Numbered from the stretch's first letter, positions 6,495 through 13,466 are shown. The stretch: DNA of 18,006 nt from an uncultured Chlorobiota bacterium (GCA_947311265.1 CAMZKQ010000199.1:1-18006), one strand, 5' to 3'. The notes: a model not told the origin generated them from the sequence alone. Numbers and translations are program-made.

Positions 6495-8618
6495 ATGCGA
6501 CCAGATTTTTCAAAAGTAAATTTCAGAAGCACTAAACCACAAAAAAAACAAAAGGCATCTAAGGAAGTATTTATTACCCCCGAACAAATTGAGCTCAAAT
6601 CGTTTTACACCAAAGCAGTGCTTAAAGACATGGAGCATCTGGATTTCGCAGCAGGGATAGCCCCCTACTTACGGGGGCCCCACTCTACCATGTATGTTAT
6701 GCGCCCGTGGACTATCCGCCAGTATGCGGGTTTTTCTACTGCCGAAGAGTCCAATGCTTTTTACCGAAGGAATTTAGCTGCTGGGCAAAAAGGGCTTTCC
6801 GTCGCTTTCGACTTAGCTACGCACCGAGGCTACGATTCCGACCATAAAAGGGTAGAGGGCGATGTAGGCAAAGCTGGCGTTGCTATTGATTCTATTTTGG
6901 ATATGAACATTTTATTCGACCAAATTCCGCTCAATAAAATGTCCGTTTCCATGACAATGAATGGGGCAGTTTTACCAATTTTAGCCTTTTATATTGCGGC
7001 AGGACTAGAGCAAGGTGCAAGCCTTGAGCAACTTAATGGCACAATTCAGAATGATATTCTGAAAGAATTTATGGTACGGAATACCTACATTTATCCGCCA
7101 TTGCCCTCCATGCGAATTATTGCAGATATTTTTAAATACACAGCCGAAAAAATGCCTAAATTTAACTCCATAAGTATTTCGGGCTACCACATGCAGGAAG
7201 CCGGAGCAACGGCAGATATTGAGTTGGCATACACGCTGGCAGATGGTCTAGAGTACCTAAGAACAGGGGTAAATTCGGGTATGGATATTGATACTTTTGC
7301 CCCTCGCCTTTCATTTTTTTGGGCCATAGGTATGAACCATTTTACCGAGATTGCAAAAATGCGTGCTGGGCGAATGCTTTGGGCAAAAATTGTAAAGCAG
7401 TTTAATCCTAAAAACCCTAAATCAATGGCTTTGCGTACACATTGCCAAACTTCGGGCTGGAGCTTAACCGAGCAAGATCCCTTTAATAATATCGCAAGAA
7501 CTTGCATTGAGGCATCGGCAGCAGTTTTAGGGCATACCCAATCCTTACACACCAATGCCCTTGACGAGGCCATTGCATTGCCTACCGATTTTTCGGCAAG
7601 AATTGCCCGAAATACACAAATTTTTCTTCAAGAAGAAACTGGCATGACAAAATCGGTAGACCCTTGGGCAGGCTCTTATTATGTTGAAAAACTAACCCAC
7701 GAATTAGCACAAAAAGCATGGCAACTTATCGAAGAAGTTGAAGCCCTTGGAGGCATGGCAAAAGCCATAGAAACAGGTATCCCAAAAATGAGGATTGAAG
7801 AGGCTGCCGCCCGAAAGCAAGCAAGAATTGACAGTAAAAAAGATACAATTGTTGGGGTCAATAAATTCAAACTAGAAAAAGAAGCCCCTATTGATATTTT
7901 AGAAGTGGACAACACGGCGGTAAGAAAATCGCAAATTGAACGGCTAAAAAAATTGAAAGCAGAAAGAAACAGTTTGGAGGTAGAGGCTGCACTTGAAGCA
8001 ATTACAGATTCTATGAAAAACGGAGATGGTAACCTATTAGAACTTTCAGTTATTGCCGCACAAAAACGAGCAACTTTGGGCGAAATATCAGCGGCTATTG
8101 AAAAAATTTCAGGGCGTTATGTAGCTTCAATCCGCTCAATATCTGGTGTTTATTCTGCCGAATCTAAAAATGATATGACTTTTGAAAAAGCTAAAGAATT
8201 AACCAATAAATTTGCAGCACAAAATGGGCGTCGCCCTAGGATAATGATTGCAAAAATGGGGCAAGACGGGCACGACCGTGGAGCAAAAGTGGTCGCCACA
8301 GGCTATGCCGATATGGGCTTTGATGTTGATATTGGGCCCCTGTTTCAGACCCCAGAAGAGGCCGCAAAACAAGCCGTTGAAAACGATGTCCATATTTTAG
8401 GGGTTTCTAGCCTTGCCGCAGGGCATAAAACCCTTGTTCCGCAAGTAATAGCAGAGCTAAAAAATTATGATAGGGAAGATATTATGGTCATTTGTGGAGG
8501 GGTTATCCCGCATCAAGATTATCAGTTTTTGTATGATGCGGGAGTGGCTGGTATTTTTGGTCCCGGCAGTTCGGTGGCTCAAGCGGCGGTTTCCATTCTG
8601 GAAATTATGTTGGATTAA
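6495..8618 (+). CDS. scpA: Methylmalonyl-CoA mutase, large (catalytic) subunit
   Basis: Adenosylcobalamin-dependent mutase interconverting succinyl-CoA and (R)-methylmalonyl-CoA, used in propionate metabolism. The 707 residues from the ATG at 6495 include the substrate-binding TIM barrel (about 30-540; MRPWTIRQYAGFSTAEESN, FDLATHRGYDSD, MTMNGAVLP), a linker, and the C-terminal cobalamin domain (about 575-707). The latter has the DxHxxG signature GQDGHDRG, with cobalt-ligating H593, and a downstream GGVIPxxD. The frame extends six codons to a TTG at 6477, but ATG6495 gives the usual MRPDFS start. The small subunit gene often found next to it is absent: the upstream neighbour is the divergent TonB receptor. 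The protein either works alone or its partner is encoded elsewhere. Both flanks carry the palindromic element. Confidence 0.95.
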   Translation: MRPDFSKVNFRSTKPQKKQKASKEVFITPEQIELKSFYTKAVLKDMEHLDFAAGIAPYLRGPHSTMYVMRPWTIRQYAGFSTAEESNAFYRRNLAAGQKGLSVAFDLATHRGYDSDHKRVEGDVGKAGVAIDSILDMNILFDQIPLNKMSVSMTMNGAVLPILAFYIAAGLEQGASLEQLNGTIQNDILKEFMVRNTYIYPPLPSMRIIADIFKYTAEKMPKFNSISISGYHMQEAGATADIELAYTLADGLEYLRTGVNSGMDIDTFAPRLSFFWAIGMNHFTEIAKMRAGRMLWAKIVKQFNPKNPKSMALRTHCQTSGWSLTEQDPFNNIARTCIEASAAVLGHTQSLHTNALDEAIALPTDFSARIARNTQIFLQEETGMTKSVDPWAGSYYVEKLTHELAQKAWQLIEEVEALGGMAKAIETGIPKMRIEEAAARKQARIDSKKDTIVGVNKFKLEKEAPIDILEVDNTAVRKSQIERLKKLKAERNSLEVEAALEAITDSMKNGDGNLLELSVIAAQKRATLGEISAAIEKISGRYVASIRSISGVYSAESKNDMTFEKAKELTNKFAAQNGRRPRIMIAKMGQDGHDRGAKVVATGYADMGFDVDIGPLFQTPEEAAKQAVENDVHILGVSSLAAGHKTLVPQVIAELKNYDREDIMVICGGVIPHQDYQFLYDAGVAGIFGPGSSVAQAAVSILEIMLD

Positions 8619-8637
8619 GGGGCCAATAAATTTTAAA

Positions 8638-8703
8638 TGAGTCCGGTCTAAAAACTAAAAAAGAATAATTAGCCACCCTGCGAGTGTTGTAACTGAATGG
8701 TTT
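8638..8703. mobile_element. Diverged second copy of the palindromic element (conserved arm)
   Basis: This stretch aligns with the reverse complement of the upstream element over about 66 positions with one gap, roughly 53 identical by hand count. The match includes the TGAG terminus, TCTAAAAACTAAAAAA, CCCTRCGAGTG and TAACTGAWTGGTT. The far arm is hard to recognise; degenerate traces may reach about 8752 (GGCAGG, then CGGGCTAT). It lies 19 bp past the mutase stop, opposite in orientation to the upstream copy. Confidence 0.6.
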
Positions 8704-8799
8704 TAGTAGCTAATTATCAATACGTTGGCAGGTCAAAATCTAACGGGCTATAGTTAAACGGTTTTAAATATAATTCAATACTAAAATAATCAAAAAAAT

Positions 8800-9954
8800 A
8801 TGGCTGAACAATTACAACTTACTGCAAAAACATTTCAAGGGCTAGAAGAAATCTTAGCCAATGAACTTAGAGGTATTGGTGCAACAAATATTAAAATCCT
8901 GAAAAGGGCAGTTAGTTACAAAGGCACGCTAGAAACGGTTTACCGCAGCAACTACGAACTGAGAACGGCAGTAAAAATACTTCAAGAAATTAAGGTATTT
9001 AAAGCCAAAACGCCCGACGATTTGTACTATAATGTAAAGCGTATTGCTTGGGAAGATTTTTTTTCGCTAAAAGATACTTTTGCAATTAATAGCGTGGTAT
9101 ATTCCGAGCATTTTGAGCACTCTGGCTATGCCGGGCTGAAAGTAAAAGATGCTATTGCCGACCGGTTCAGGGAGAAAAAAGGCAATCGCCCCAATGTGTC
9201 GCCAAAAACGCCTGATATTAGAATTGAATTGCATATTTCAGGAAGTATTTGTACCCTCTCTTTTGATACCACAGGCGAGCCTCTTTTTAAGCGGGGTTAC
9301 CGTACATTTTCTGGTACTGCTCCGCTGAGCGAAATCCTTGCTGCTGGTATGGTTTTGCATACGCAAATTTTGGAACAAAAGACGATTATAGACCCTATGT
9401 GCGGCTCTGCCAGCCTACTCACCGAGGCCGCCATGATACACTTAAATATCCCACCAGCAATTAATCGTGAGTTTTTTGCGTTTGAAAAGTTAGACGGCTT
9501 TTCACCGCAAATTTGGGCAGCGGTTAGAGAAACTGCTGATGCACAGATGAAGCAAGATTCAGCTATTGAGTTTTTGGGTTTTGATATTGATGCTAGGACT
9601 GCAAATACCGCTCGGCTGAATGTTCAGAACATAGATTTAGATGACTGTATTACAATAAAAAAGGGCAATTTTTTTGATTTAAAAAAAAGGGCAGAAACGG
9701 GTGCAATTATATGCAATCCCCCTTACGATATGCGTCTTAGAAATAAAAATATAGATGATTTTTACAATCAAATTGGAACAAAATTAAAGCACGAATTTAA
9801 CGGCTGGGAGGCTTGGATTTTATCTGGTAATTTTAAGGCAATGAAACAAATAGGACTTCGTCCTGCCCAAAAAATTCAACTTCTGAACGGGCAAGTGCCT
9901 GTAAAATTCAATAAATATGAGCTATACAAAGGGAGTAAAAAAGTAAGTTCCTAA
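8800..9954 (+). CDS. THUMP-domain class I SAM-dependent RNA methyltransferase (RlmL N-half/YcbY-like)
   Basis: 384-residue methyltransferase resembling the N-terminal half of E. coli RlmL, which makes m2G2445 in 23S rRNA. An N-terminal ferredoxin-like and THUMP RNA-binding region (about 1-160; TAKTFQGLEEILANELRGIG at the start) precedes a Rossmann methyltransferase domain. That domain has motif I DPMCGSASLLTEAA (D198 onward), an acidic FDID loop, and the catalytic NPPY motif (306-309) typical of N2-guanine or N6-adenine methylation. The length suits the stand-alone form common outside gammaproteobacteria, so it is not a truncation. The exact target base is inferred from the family. It follows the mutase gene in the same direction with about 180 bp between, so co-transcription is possible. 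No clear terminator or promoter is seen right around it. Confidence 0.88.
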   Translation: MAEQLQLTAKTFQGLEEILANELRGIGATNIKILKRAVSYKGTLETVYRSNYELRTAVKILQEIKVFKAKTPDDLYYNVKRIAWEDFFSLKDTFAINSVVYSEHFEHSGYAGLKVKDAIADRFREKKGNRPNVSPKTPDIRIELHISGSICTLSFDTTGEPLFKRGYRTFSGTAPLSEILAAGMVLHTQILEQKTIIDPMCGSASLLTEAAMIHLNIPPAINREFFAFEKLDGFSPQIWAAVRETADAQMKQDSAIEFLGFDIDARTANTARLNVQNIDLDDCITIKKGNFFDLKKRAETGAIICNPPYDMRLRNKNIDDFYNQIGTKLKHEFNGWEAWILSGNFKAMKQIGLRPAQKIQLLNGQVPVKFNKYELYKGSKKVSS

Positions 9955-10044
9955 GAAATACACAGAACAAACAAAGGCAAATCACTCATAATAAACACTT
10001 TACACTACATTCTTTAAGTAATATATAGAATTATGGATTAAGTT

Positions 10045-10075
10045 TTTGTTCATGTTCAAAAAAAAATTAAATTTG
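10045..10075 (+). promoter_or_regulatory. Promoter TTTG-N19-TAAATTTG immediately before siaB-like gene
   Basis: -33 TTTG at 10045-10048 and -7 TAAATTTG at 10068-10075, 19 nt apart: a full match to the Bacteroidetes consensus. The ATG at 10080 begins only four bases after the -7 box, so transcription would start at or next to the start codon. Confidence 0.65.
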
Positions 10076-10079
10076 TACA

Positions 10080-10631
10080 ATGGAATTTGATGCTATTCAA
10101 TGGCACGACAGCCTTATTAACAATAACACCATTCACTCCTACAGAGGTACTGTGGATAGTGATGTTGTAGGCAAAATCCTAGAAGATACTGAAAATAAAC
10201 TTTTAGAAAAAGAAAAGAACCGAAAAATAAGAAAACGTTGTTATAATGTCCTTGTGGAGGCCATTCAAAACTTATATCACCATGCAGAATGCGTACCAAG
10301 TGCAATAGAAAAAAAATTCGGAAAGAATTTTGCAGTTTTTGCATTTACCTCCCCAGATCAAGATACTTATAAAGTTTCGCTAGGCAACTACATTAAAGCA
10401 TTTAGTATTAGGCGGTTAAAAGAACGAATGGATCAAATAAATCACCTTTCTAAAGACGAATTAAAAATCCTTTATAAGTTAATTCTTAATAATGATGAGT
10501 TTTCGGAGAAAGGTGGTGGAGGCTTAGGGATTATTGACATGGCAAGGCGAACAGGAAATAAATTAGAGTATGGTTTTCATAAATATAACGAAGAATACTA
10601 TTTTTTCTCCTTAGAAATTGTAATTTCGTAA
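10080..10631 (+). CDS. SiaB family protein kinase (GHKL-like, DUF6272)
   Basis: 183 residues resembling SiaB, the kinase that phosphorylates SiaC in the Pseudomonas SiaABCD pathway. Seen: a Bergerat-type N-box with E60 and N64 in NVLVEAIQNLYHH (56-68), the GNYI strand (102-105), the RRLKERMDQIN helix (111-121), and a glycine-rich ATP lid GGGGLGIIDMARRTGNK (145-161). Family proteins begin just before the first helix, so the ATG at 10080 fits, although the best promoter then leaves no leader. The SiaC-like partner follows 84 bp downstream. No SiaA phosphatase or SiaD diguanylate cyclase is nearby. Cytosolic. Function as kinase rather than phosphatase is inferred from the family. Confidence 0.82.
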   Translation: MEFDAIQWHDSLINNNTIHSYRGTVDSDVVGKILEDTENKLLEKEKNRKIRKRCYNVLVEAIQNLYHHAECVPSAIEKKFGKNFAVFAFTSPDQDTYKVSLGNYIKAFSIRRLKERMDQINHLSKDELKILYKLILNNDEFSEKGGGGLGIIDMARRTGNKLEYGFHKYNEEYYFFSLEIVIS

Positions 10632-10635
10632 AAAT

Positions 10636-10655
10636 AGTTACATATTGTAACTTTT
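10636..10655 (+). terminator. Small hairpin after siaB-like gene (weak terminator or attenuator)
   Basis: AGTTACA (10636-10642) and TGTAACT (10646-10652) form a 7-bp stem with a TAT loop, followed by a short T-run, five bases past the siaB stop. The AT-rich stem suggests partial termination or mRNA 3'-end protection, which would set the siaB:siaC ratio. Confidence 0.35.
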
Positions 10656-10715
10656 AAAAAAGTTTAGAGATTATAGAGTAATAAAAATCGGGAAATAACA
10701 TAAATTAATACAAGG

Positions 10716-11096
10716 ATGGATTCAATTATAATTGAAGGAAGTGCAAAAACACCAACGGTAAATTTTGATGCAGCAAGTGGAAAAATAGAAATTAAAGGGC
10801 GTTCAATCCCTGAAAATTCTATCGAATTTTACAAGCCTCTTGTTGATTGGCTTGATACTTATGCTGCAGCACCAAAAGAAAAAACTGAAGTTAATATTCA
10901 ATTAGAATATTTCAACACCAGTTCTTCAAAATGTATATTAGACGTTTTTAAAAAACTTGAAATTATAAATAGAGCTAATGACGGCGTAGTTATTAACTGG
11001 TTTTACGAAGAAGATGATGAGGATATGCTAGAAGCTGGAGAAGACTATCAGTCGATTTTAAAAATACCATTTAAAATGGTAGAGATGGAGGAGTAG
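10716..11096 (+). CDS. SiaC family regulatory phosphoprotein (DUF1987)
   Basis: 126 residues of the DUF1987/SiaC family, STAS-like small proteins that act as phosphorylation-controlled partners. Features: TPTVNFD (12-18), a GRSIPENSIEFYKPLVDWL block (28-46), the central EYFNTSSSKCILDVFKKLE strand-helix (64-82), and VINWFYEEDDEDMLEAGEDY near the end. Thr68 in FNTSSSK falls at the position of the SiaB-phosphorylated threonine in Pseudomonas SiaC (known from the family). Its upstream neighbour is the matching kinase, so a kinase-target pair in one operon is well supported. No promoter box is evident in the 84-bp gap. What the phosphoprotein controls here is unknown, since no diguanylate cyclase or sigma/anti-sigma partner is present. 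Confidence 0.85.
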   Translation: MDSIIIEGSAKTPTVNFDAASGKIEIKGRSIPENSIEFYKPLVDWLDTYAAAPKEKTEVNIQLEYFNTSSSKCILDVFKKLEIINRANDGVVINWFYEEDDEDMLEAGEDYQSILKIPFKMVEMEE

Positions 11097-11142
11097 TTCA
11101 CGGCTTAGTGCCGACTTTCAATTCTCCTCTTATTAGTAAAAC

Positions 11143-11181
11143 ACCTAAAAAACTGATGAACTTTTCATTAGCTTTTTAGGT
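11143..11181 (+). terminator. Strong hairpin ending the siaB-siaC operon
   Basis: ACCTAAAAA (11143-11151) pairs with TTTTTAGGT (11173-11181), then after one mismatch CTGATGAA pairs with TTCATTAG (one G-T pair) around a 3-nt CTT loop. This is a 17-bp interrupted stem, 47 bp past the siaC stop. The built-in A/T runs would also suit leftward termination. Confidence 0.65.
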
Positions 11182-11189
11182 ATTTGTGT

Positions 11190-11269
11190 ATTTAAGCAAT
11201 AAAATAAATTTCTACACCAAGCAGAACGCAAGTAGTATCCTAAATATAGGTTTAAAGTACTGCTTAAAT
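11190..11269. repeat. 9-bp inverted repeat pair with long spacer
   Basis: ATTTAAGCA (11190-11198) and TGCTTAAAT (11261-11269) are perfect inverse complements 62 bp apart, just beyond the 3' end of the acyltransferase gene. They could form the base of a 3'-end RNA structure; this may be chance in AT-rich DNA. Confidence 0.3.
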
Positions 11270-11282
11270 TACAACTTTCACT

Positions 11283-12437
11283 TTACTTCCCTCTTCGGTT
11301 AGTACTAGTTCTAGTGTTTGTTTGTTTTATGGTATTTCCTCTATAGCCACGTATCATAAGTGGTATCCAGCCCAGTATAGGGATAAAAAAGGCAATTGTA
11401 ATTGGATTTTTTATCATCAGCCAAATATTTTTAAAAAAACCTGAATTAATTTTTATGTCCTTTCCGCCCTTCTTTTTATACTGCCGTTCGAACTCATAAA
11501 AAATTATTGGCCAGTAAAATGGAAGGGTAACTGGCATTTTACCGAATTTAGAAAACATCTGTTTGAATAATTCTCCAAGTTGATAGGGCTTTTTTCCATA
11601 TTTTTCTTTGGAGTCATGCAAATGCTTTTGAAAAATCTTGGTAACTTCTTTTGAGAGTTCTTTAAACTCTTCTTGTGTAATTTCATCGTAAGGTTTATCA
11701 ATCATTTTATAAGGCTTAATCCTTGGGCCTAAAACAAAAGTTAATTTTGCAGGGAAGGCAAAATAAAAAATCCAAGGAAAAAGCAGTATTAGCAAAGTTA
11801 TGGGGCTAAGTGGGAGAAATGGAAGCCCTATTTTATTAGCCATTTTATTTACAAAATCGGAGCTATACGAGTAAGGGTTTAGGTACTCGCCATTTACAGT
11901 TGAGAAGAAAACAATATCCGTTTTATACTTTATGCTCATGCGCAAAAAAGCAGTTTTAAGCTCTTGCAACTGATATTTGTTATTAAAGCCTTTGCCAATA
12001 CCAGGTACGCCCTCTGGGTAGATTAATACATTTCGCTTCTCCTTTTGCATCATTAGCTCAAAATTATCAAAAGTAGCATCAATTCCCCCTGCTCTGTTCC
12101 ACATTTTATCAATAGAGAAAGGATTCATTAGTGCTGATGCAGAGAGCATTGGGGCAGTTAGTGGGCGAACAGAGTCGTCGGAGAATTTTAGCTTGGCATT
12201 AAGGCGACTACCAAAAATCATTGCGTCCCAAGGGAAAGACATGCCTGAATGATTAGTTGCTATAATTAGTGGTATTGCTTTATTGTTGCGTTCTGGGAAA
12301 TTTTCCCAACCTACAAATTTAGAGCGGAACCATATTTCGTCCATCGGGATAGCCACATGTTTTATTAGCTGTTCGGCGTAATTTGCATCATAGTACTCTG
12401 TTAGTACCGACTTTTCTTCTATTTTTTGTTTATTCAT
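11283..12437 (-). CDS. Lysophospholipid (1-acylglycerol-3-phosphate-type) acyltransferase family protein
   Basis: 384 residues with PlsC-family signatures: block I NHSGMSFPWD (H63, D71), a variant with wider His-to-Asp spacing as in NHSG-type family members, and block III YPEGVPGIGKG (E142), equivalent to FPEGxR. An internal hydrophobic segment (about 213-236) and another near the C-terminus (about 350-366) suggest inner-membrane attachment, and the C-terminal tail is rich in Arg, Lys and Thr. It probably transfers an acyl chain to a lysolipid or another lipid hydroxyl; the acceptor is not predictable. It has its own consensus promoter 39 bp upstream, so transcription is independent of the TerB-like gene behind it. 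The ATG at 12437 gives the full family N-terminus. Confidence 0.85.
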   Translation of the reverse strand: MNKQKIEEKSVLTEYYDANYAEQLIKHVAIPMDEIWFRSKFVGWENFPERNNKAIPLIIATNHSGMSFPWDAMIFGSRLNAKLKFSDDSVRPLTAPMLSASALMNPFSIDKMWNRAGGIDATFDNFELMMQKEKRNVLIYPEGVPGIGKGFNNKYQLQELKTAFLRMSIKYKTDIVFFSTVNGEYLNPYSYSSDFVNKMANKIGLPFLPLSPITLLILLFPWIFYFAFPAKLTFVLGPRIKPYKMIDKPYDEITQEEFKELSKEVTKIFQKHLHDSKEKYGKKPYQLGELFKQMFSKFGKMPVTLPFYWPIIFYEFERQYKKKGGKDIKINSGFFKNIWLMIKNPITIAFFIPILGWIPLMIRGYRGNTIKQTNTRTSTNRRGK

Positions 12438-12475
12438 TATGGCACAAGGAATTGGTCATTTAACCTAGTATTCTC

Positions 12476-12506
12476 CAAAAATAGTAAATAAGAATACATT
12501 TGCAAA
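12476..12506 (-). promoter_or_regulatory. Promoter TTTG-N19-TATTTTTG of the acyltransferase gene
   Basis: On the minus strand, -33 TTTG (plus 12503-12506) and -7 TATTTTTG (plus 12476-12483) are 19 nt apart. The predicted start near 12472 gives a leader of about 35 nt before the ATG. Confidence 0.65.
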
Positions 12507-12519
12507 AGTTAAATTTTAC

Positions 12520-12882
12520 TTATTTCCATAATTTCCGTGTTAATTCAATAACATGGTTCAAGTAGCTTTCGTCTAAATCTAGTTTTTCTGCAATCTTAAG
12601 GCACAAATCAAACTCTGTCTTATCCACTTCCCCATCTACCATTGCCATATAAACAGCGTCCGAGAGTTGCTCCTCTCGTTCTTCGTCATTCATAGGGATA
12701 AGGAACTGGAATTTATCGGCATTAGCCATTACCTCCTCTACCACTTCTTTGCCTAGCCCATATTCCTCTGCTCTTTGCGAAAGCATTAGCAACTCTTTTT
12801 TTTTTAGGACTCCGTCTGCGTAAGCAATGGCTACTAGGTTTTGAAAATGCTCTTTTTTTATTTGTTTATCTGATTTTTCCAT
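12520..12882 (-). CDS. TerB-like (tellurite-resistance/DjlA N-terminal fold) small protein
   Basis: 120 residues from the ATG at 12882, nearly all helical. Two acidic loops resemble the TerB family: AYADGVLKKKEL (20-31) and MAMVDGEVDKTEF (80-92), both with D-G-x-x-x-x-x-E spacing that could hold a metal. No signal peptide or transmembrane segment. The frame continues 17 codons upstream to a TTG (12933), but the added residues are unlike the family, so the ATG is chosen. The gene lies behind the acyltransferase promoter and ahead of a hairpin-rich gene-free stretch; a TATTTTTG box at 12959-12966 (minus strand) could start its mRNA. Cellular role unknown; the tellurite label is only a family name. 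Confidence 0.75.
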   Translation of the reverse strand: MEKSDKQIKKEHFQNLVAIAYADGVLKKKELLMLSQRAEEYGLGKEVVEEVMANADKFQFLIPMNDEEREEQLSDAVYMAMVDGEVDKTEFDLCLKIAEKLDLDESYLNHVIELTRKLWK

Positions 12883-12975
12883 ACTTACTTGTTTTTTTAT
12901 TTCTAAATAAGTGCTATTAAAAGTAAAGTGCAAATAACATGCCTTTTAAAAGGATAATCAAAAATAGCCTAAAAG

Positions 12976-13066
12976 AAAAAGAGCAGCCCTGTTTAAAGGA
13001 CTGCTCAAAACCAATAATTATGAAAAACTAAGATTATATTGTTTGTAGTACCCAATATTAATCTTG
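12976..13066 (-). ncRNA. Candidate small RNA 1 (about 90 nt, orphan)
   Basis: On the minus strand a -7 box TAGTTTTG (plus 13070-13077) predicts a start near 13066. The RNA would open at once with a hairpin (plus 13030-13040 with 13054-13065, 11 pairs with one bulge) and end in a GC-rich hairpin (GAGCAG..CTGCTC, plus 12981-13006) followed by a U-run (12976-12980). The -33 box is poor. No ORF. It may instead be a terminated leader of the TerB-like gene 94 bp further on. No known RNA family recognised. Confidence 0.33.
12981..13006 (-). terminator. GC-rich hairpin terminator, leftward
   Basis: GAGCAG pairs with CTGCTC, then one C-A mismatch, then CCT with AGG. On the minus strand a U-run follows directly, whereas the plus strand has no T-run, so termination is leftward. 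Confidence 0.6.
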
Positions 13067-13069
13067 ACA

Positions 13070-13077
13070 CAAAACTA
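13070..13077 (-). promoter_or_regulatory. -7 box (TAGTTTTG) for candidate small RNA 1
   Basis: Fits TAnnTTTG on the minus strand; the expected -33 position reads TTAG, a weak match. No protein gene starts soon downstream before the hairpin terminator. Confidence 0.35.
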
Positions 13078-13243
13078 CGAAAATAAATTGGAATCCCTAA
13101 ATTAATTCCTTTTTTTTACATTTTAATTTATGAATAGTTGCTTTTTGTTTACGAATCCCCACTTTTTTGTTACGAATGGTTTTTATTTTTTTATTAAGAA
13201 ATGCAGTTTGTCTTGGACATCTCTCCCGAGTGGGCTAAGACAA
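13078..13243. other. Gene-free spacer with imperfect tandem repeat and a hairpin
   Basis: No ORF or promoter consensus found. Two 16-bp units (13141-13156 and 13162-13177) share 14 bases, both ending TTACGAAT, with a 21-bp period. GTCTTGG/CTAAGAC (13209-13215 with 13234-13240) encloses a CCC/GGG stem. Function unknown. Confidence 0.3.
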
Positions 13244-13273
13244 AAAAAGAGATACAGAAATGTATCTCTTTTT
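13244..13273. terminator. GAAA-loop bidirectional hairpin terminator
   Basis: AAAAAGAGATACA pairs perfectly with TGTATCTCTTTTT (13 bp) around a GAAA tetraloop. A-run and T-run flanks suit both directions; on the minus strand seven U follow the stem. Confidence 0.7.
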
Positions 13274-13347
13274 GGGTACTAGGTTAGTTATTAAAGTAAG
13301 TTTTACAAAGCTGTAAAAGTAAGTGGTAATATTCTTAGTGTTGTATA
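13244..13347 (-). ncRNA. Candidate small RNA 2 (about 100 nt, orphan)
   Basis: The minus-strand -7 box TATATTTG (plus 13351-13358), with an ATTG at the -33 position 20 nt away, predicts a start near 13347. The RNA would hold a perfect 7-bp hairpin (TTTTACA-AAGC-TGTAAAA, 13301-13318) and end at the GAAA-loop terminator (13244-13273). No ORF. Its UAGUACCCAA, directly before the terminator, is complementary to the loop region of candidate RNA 1. Speculative. Confidence 0.28.
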
Positions 13348-13366
13348 ATACAAATATAGCGTATCC

Positions 13367-13411
13367 AAACAAAAAGTGCAATTTAGATTGACCAAACTGC
13401 ACTTTTTGTTT
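13367..13411. terminator. Long hairpin terminator downstream of manC
   Basis: AAACAAAAAGTGCA (13367-13380) and TGCACTTTTTGTTT (13398-13411) form a perfect 14-bp stem with a 17-nt loop, 56 bp past the manC stop. A/T-rich stem ends give U-runs in both directions. Confidence 0.7.
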
Positions 13412-13466
13412 ATGAAATGCCCTTTTTCAAGGATAAAAGAAGTAACATAAAATTTAGTCTTGTGTT

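Noticed and set aside
7184..7573. 129-residue minus-strand ORF within the mutase gene
   Set aside because: Antisense shadow of a strongly conserved coding region; composition reflects the mutase codons.
8800..9954. Truncated RlmL
   Set aside because: E. coli RlmL is longer because of a fused RlmK half; the stand-alone THUMP-methyltransferase is a normal form with intact motifs.
13141..13177. CRISPR or iteron array
   Set aside because: Only two imperfect 16-bp units with a 21-bp period and no further repeats; no cas or replication genes nearby.
13209..13253. Transcription attenuator on the plus strand (ATCTCT at 13219-13224 pairing with AGAGAT at 13248-13253)
   Set aside because: Six base pairs only, no plus-strand promoter found upstream and no plus-strand gene downstream to control.
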